From assembly GCA_030754715.1 (NCBI GenBank), contig JASLZV010000083.1, positions 1-7,359 on the forward strand: a stretch of 7,359 nt of DNA, given 5' to 3'. Below the pieces are notes generated by a model, which was not told where the DNA came from, ran no database searches, and worked only from the letters and a program-made list of their open reading frames with translations. Position numbers and translations under genes: made by a program. Below, in pieces: positions 5,126 through 7,359 of this stretch. Each line of letters begins with the position of its first letter. Within the stretch, counting starts at the first letter, position 1. The stretch comes from Phycisphaerae bacterium (GTDB lineage Bacteria > Planctomycetota > Phycisphaerae > SM23-33).

Positions 5126-6687
5126 CGGTAGACTCTCTTTCTCCGCGAACTTCCGCCCAGGAAGCCGTCGTAGTTGCGCATAACCAGATTCGCCTCGATG
5201 CGCTGCACCAGGTCCAGCGCGACTGAGACGATGATGAGCAGCGCCGTGCCGCCCAGGAAGGTCGATATGTTAGGCGGTACGCCCGCCAGGTTGCTCACCG
5301 CCATCGGAATCACCGCAATCGCCGCTAGGAACGCCGCACCGCAATACGTGATCCGCTCCATCACGCGCTCGAGATAGTCGGCCGTTCGCCGCCCGGGACG
5401 GAGACCCGGAATGAAACTACCATATTCGCGCAGTTGTTCGGCCATCTCTTTCGGACGGAACTGCACCGTCGTCCAAAAGAACGCGAAAAAGAAGATCATC
5501 GCCACGTAGAACACCGCGTAGGTGTAACTGTCCATTTTAAACGCGCCGGCCAACGTCAGTGTGACGTCGTTTCGCCACGTACCGTGAATCCAACCGAACA
5601 ACATGTTCGGGAAGATCATCAGCGAACTGGCGAAGATAATCGGCATCACCCCACCGTGGTTCACCCGCAGGGGCAGGTACTGTCTCTGCCCGCCATACAC
5701 CCGCCGCCCACGCGTGTGTTTGGCCTGCTGAATCGGGATGCGCCGCTGGCCCTGGGTAATCAGGATCGCACCGGCCACCACGAACACGAACGCCCCCGCC
5801 ATGAACAGTATATGCAGAAGACCGAGCGACTCGGCACCGGTCGAGCCCGACAAACTCAGGTCCGTCATGCTGCTCAACTGCTTAACCGCACCAGGCAGCC
5901 GCACCACGATCCCGGCCATGATAATCAGGCTGATGCCGTTGCCGATACCGTATTCGTCAATCTGCTCCCCCAGCCACATCAGGAAGATGGTCCCCGCCGT
6001 CAGGCCCGCCACGCCCATAAAGAACACTCCCGTGGAGTTCTGATAATCCACGTACAGCAGCCTGTTGGAGCGCATCACTTTCATCCAGAACACCGCCTGG
6101 ACCACGCACAAAAACACCGTGGCGTACCGCGTATATTCCTGAATCTTGCGCTGACCGGCAGGACCTTCCTTACGCAACTTCTCCAAGGCCGGAACAACCG
6201 TCACCAGAAGTTGAAAAATAATCGACGCGGAAATGTAAGGCATAATCCCCAGGCCGAACAAACTCGACCGCTGAAAATTACCCCCTGTCAGCAGGCTGGC
6301 CTGTGCCAGGGCCTGGGCAAAAATGTTTCCTTCAGCCTGACCCCACCTGACCATTTGGCTCTGATCCAGCCCCGCCAGGGGCACGTGGAAACCTATCCGG
6401 TAGATGCAAAGCAGCCCCAGTGAAAACGCCAGTTTCTTCACAAGTTCGGGAATGGAAAAAATATTCTCCATCACCTGTTTGATTCGCGATTCGGCCCACA
6501 GCGCCCAGAAGTACATCCCGAGGACCACAAGGCCTCCAAAGACCTTCATCATGCTGGTGATTACCACGGCCGCCCCGTGCTGATCGCGAATCGCCTCGAC
6601 GACCTCGGTTACACCGCCGATGATCAACCACAGCGCCAGCGCCGTGAGAATCAAGCCGACAAGATTTCTGAACCACCGAAAAGCCAT
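5122..6687 (-). CDS. secY: Protein translocase channel subunit SecY with an extra two-helix N-terminal extension
   Basis: SecY is the central pore of the Sec translocon in the inner membrane, working with SecE, SecG and SecA. From residue 73 (MENIFSIPELVKK) the protein follows the family: LFGLGIMPYISASIIFQLL (about 143-161) in the plug/TM2 area, MWLGEQIDEYGIGNGISLII (about 237-256), QRRIPIQ (314-320), GVMPIIFASSL (346-356), and PGLRPG (427-432), whose Arg430 corresponds to the essential cytosolic-loop arginine. The end, IEANLVMRNYDGFL, is also typical. From residue 73 the length is 449, normal for SecY. The preceding 72 residues are not part of ordinary SecY and carry two hydrophobic segments (about 9-31 and 48-65). 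I kept the long start because the frame is fully open and begins 30 bp after rplO, and because the internal ATG at 6471 has only an AGGTG directly against it. The ribosome binding site of the long start is also weak (GGACGG), so the true start is uncertain. Confidence 0.95.
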   Translation of the reverse strand: MAFRWFRNLVGLILTALALWLIIGGVTEVVEAIRDQHGAAVVITSMMKVFGGLVVLGMYFWALWAESRIKQVMENIFSIPELVKKLAFSLGLLCIYRIGFHVPLAGLDQSQMVRWGQAEGNIFAQALAQASLLTGGNFQRSSLFGLGIMPYISASIIFQLLVTVVPALEKLRKEGPAGQRKIQEYTRYATVFLCVVQAVFWMKVMRSNRLLYVDYQNSTGVFFMGVAGLTAGTIFLMWLGEQIDEYGIGNGISLIIMAGIVVRLPGAVKQLSSMTDLSLSGSTGAESLGLLHILFMAGAFVFVVAGAILITQGQRRIPIQQAKHTRGRRVYGGQRQYLPLRVNHGGVMPIIFASSLMIFPNMLFGWIHGTWRNDVTLTLAGAFKMDSYTYAVFYVAMIFFFAFFWTTVQFRPKEMAEQLREYGSFIPGLRPGRRTADYLERVMERITYCGAAFLAAIAVIPMAVSNLAGVPPNISTFLGGTALLIIVSVALDLVQRIEANLVMRNYDGFLGGSSRRKRVYR

Positions 6688-6717
6688 TTCAAAACCGTCC
6701 GGTAAACCCTGCTTCGT

Positions 6718-7173
6718 CTATCCCTGTTCCTGATCCGCCTTGGCCGTCCCGCCGGCCCGCACAATCTTCTCAGCCGCAGCCCCGGAAAACTTCGAGGCCA
6801 CCACAGTGAGTTTCTTTGTCAATTCGCCGTTGCCGAGAATTTTGACCAGATCACCCGGCTCGTCGATAAGTCCCGCGGCAGCCATCGCCTCGGCATCCAC
6901 ACACGCCCCTCCGTCGAACCGATCCAGGTCGGCTACGTTTACAATCTGATAGTCCGTTCGAAATCGGGCGTTGCTGAAGCCGCGCTTCGGCAGACGGGCA
7001 ATGGCGGGGTTCTGTCCGCCCTCGTAGCCCAGGCGCTTGACTGTACTGGCGTGCTGCCCCCGCCCTTTGTGCCCGCGCCCGGCGGTCTTGCCGTGACCCG
7101 AACCGTTGCCCCTGCCCAACCGCCTGCGGGACTTGCTCTTGCCCGCTTCACTAATGATCTCGTCCAGCTTCAT
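6718..7173 (-). CDS. rplO: 50S ribosomal protein L15
   Basis: A 151-residue protein of normal L15 length. The N-terminal region is rich in Gly, Arg and Lys (RRRLGRGNGSGHGKTAGRGH, about residues 17-36), which is the extended arm that threads into 23S rRNA. It is followed by KGRGQ, then the GYEGGQNP and RLPKRGF motifs (about residues 49-66) typical of bacterial L15, and a globular C-terminal domain. L15 is a late-assembling large-subunit protein. The ATG at 7173 overlaps the rpsE TGA by four bases. A G-rich stretch (GGGGGGTG) lies about ten bases upstream and can serve as ribosome binding site. The TAG stop is 30 bp before secY, so the two are very likely cotranscribed. Nothing in the protein is unusual. 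Confidence 0.97.
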   Translation of the reverse strand: MKLDEIISEAGKSKSRRRLGRGNGSGHGKTAGRGHKGRGQHASTVKRLGYEGGQNPAIARLPKRGFSNARFRTDYQIVNVADLDRFDGGACVDAEAMAAAGLIDEPGDLVKILGNGELTKKLTVVASKFSGAAAEKIVRAGGTAKADQEQG

Positions 7174-7359
7174 GCTATCTTCACCCCCCGCAGGGCGCTC
7201 ACTATTTCGGTGGTCCGCAACTTCTTCAGGGCATCCAGGGCGGCTTTCAGAAGATTCTTGGGCGAGGTCGAACCGTAGGCCTTGGTCAACAGGTTTTGAA
7301 TCCCGGCCAACTCCAGCATCGGGCGGAGTTTCTTGCCGGCGATCACCCCCGTACCGTCG
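7170..7359 (-). CDS. rpsE: 30S ribosomal protein S5, C-terminal part (gene runs off the window)
   Basis: This is the 3' end of the S5 gene; its start lies beyond position 7359. Reading from 7358, the frame gives 62 residues and a TGA stop at 7172-7170. The partial protein begins DGTGVIAGKKLRPMLELAGI, matching the conserved S5 C-terminal domain (usually GTGVIAGGAVRAVLELAGV), followed by the usual NLL-K and GS-SP-N helix region. S5 sits in the small-subunit body near the decoding centre and helps control translational fidelity. The tail after the core (KKLRTTEIVSALRGVKIA) is slightly extended compared with E. coli. The stop overlaps the rplO start in an ATGA arrangement, which implies translational coupling. 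rpmD, which separates rpsE and rplO in many bacteria, is absent. The identification is firm for the part visible. Confidence 0.95.
   Translation of the reverse strand, partial: DGTGVIAGKKLRPMLELAGIQNLLTKAYGSTSPKNLLKAALDALKKLRTTEIVSALRGVKIA

Noticed and set aside
5434..6423. 329-residue open frame on the plus strand opposite secY
   Set aside because: It is antisense to a clearly coding secY, has a His/Gln/Arg-rich composition typical of the reverse frame of a membrane protein, and has no recognisable domain.
1..7359. A previously undescribed multi-gene system
   Set aside because: All eleven genes belong to the universal ribosomal protein supercluster in a recognisable order. Only the extensions and the non-coding structures in the gaps are unusual.

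Overview
This window holds the distal part of the bacterial S10-spc-alpha ribosomal protein supercluster. Every gene is on the minus strand, so the biological order runs from position 7359 down to 1: rpsE (3' end only), rplO, secY, adk, map, rpmJ, rpsM, rpsK, rpsD, rpoA, rplQ. All eleven are core housekeeping genes and their frames look intact. I see no mobile element, CRISPR array, tRNA, rRNA or defence gene, and no gene on the plus strand.

Organism: a moderately GC-rich bacterium. adk and map sit between secY and rpmJ, as in Gram-positive-type spc operons, while rpsD sits between rpsK and rpoA, as in the proteobacterial alpha operon. rpmD (L30) is missing between rpsE and rplO, and infA is missing between map and rpmJ. 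Together with a long charged tail on L17, this mix points to the PVC superphylum, most likely a planctomycete (for example a Phycisphaerae-like lineage). That is inference from gene order and protein character; no phylogeny was run.

Layout: positions 7359-4466 form a tight block (S5, L15, SecY, Adk). S5/L15 share an ATGA overlap, SecY/Adk share a TTGA overlap, and L15-SecY are 30 bp apart. Map follows after 12 bp. A 129-bp gap (3542-3670) without infA then precedes rpmJ. The alpha-type block (rpsM, rpsK, rpsD, rpoA, rplQ) fills the rest. It is interrupted by a 62-bp gap before rpsM and a 157-bp gap before rpoA, both containing clear inverted repeats. The last 60 bp hold a small hairpin after the rplQ stop.

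Function: the genes supply parts of both ribosomal subunits, the RNA polymerase alpha subunit that nucleates polymerase assembly, the SecY membrane channel, methionine aminopeptidase for N-terminal maturation, and adenylate kinase for nucleotide balance.

The points worth a second look are a 72-residue, two-helix N-terminal extension on SecY, a basic-then-acidic tail on L17, and RNA-type hairpins in the three widest gaps. In each of those hairpins the single non-Watson-Crick position is a G-U pair only on the mRNA strand. I found no wholly new multi-gene system.
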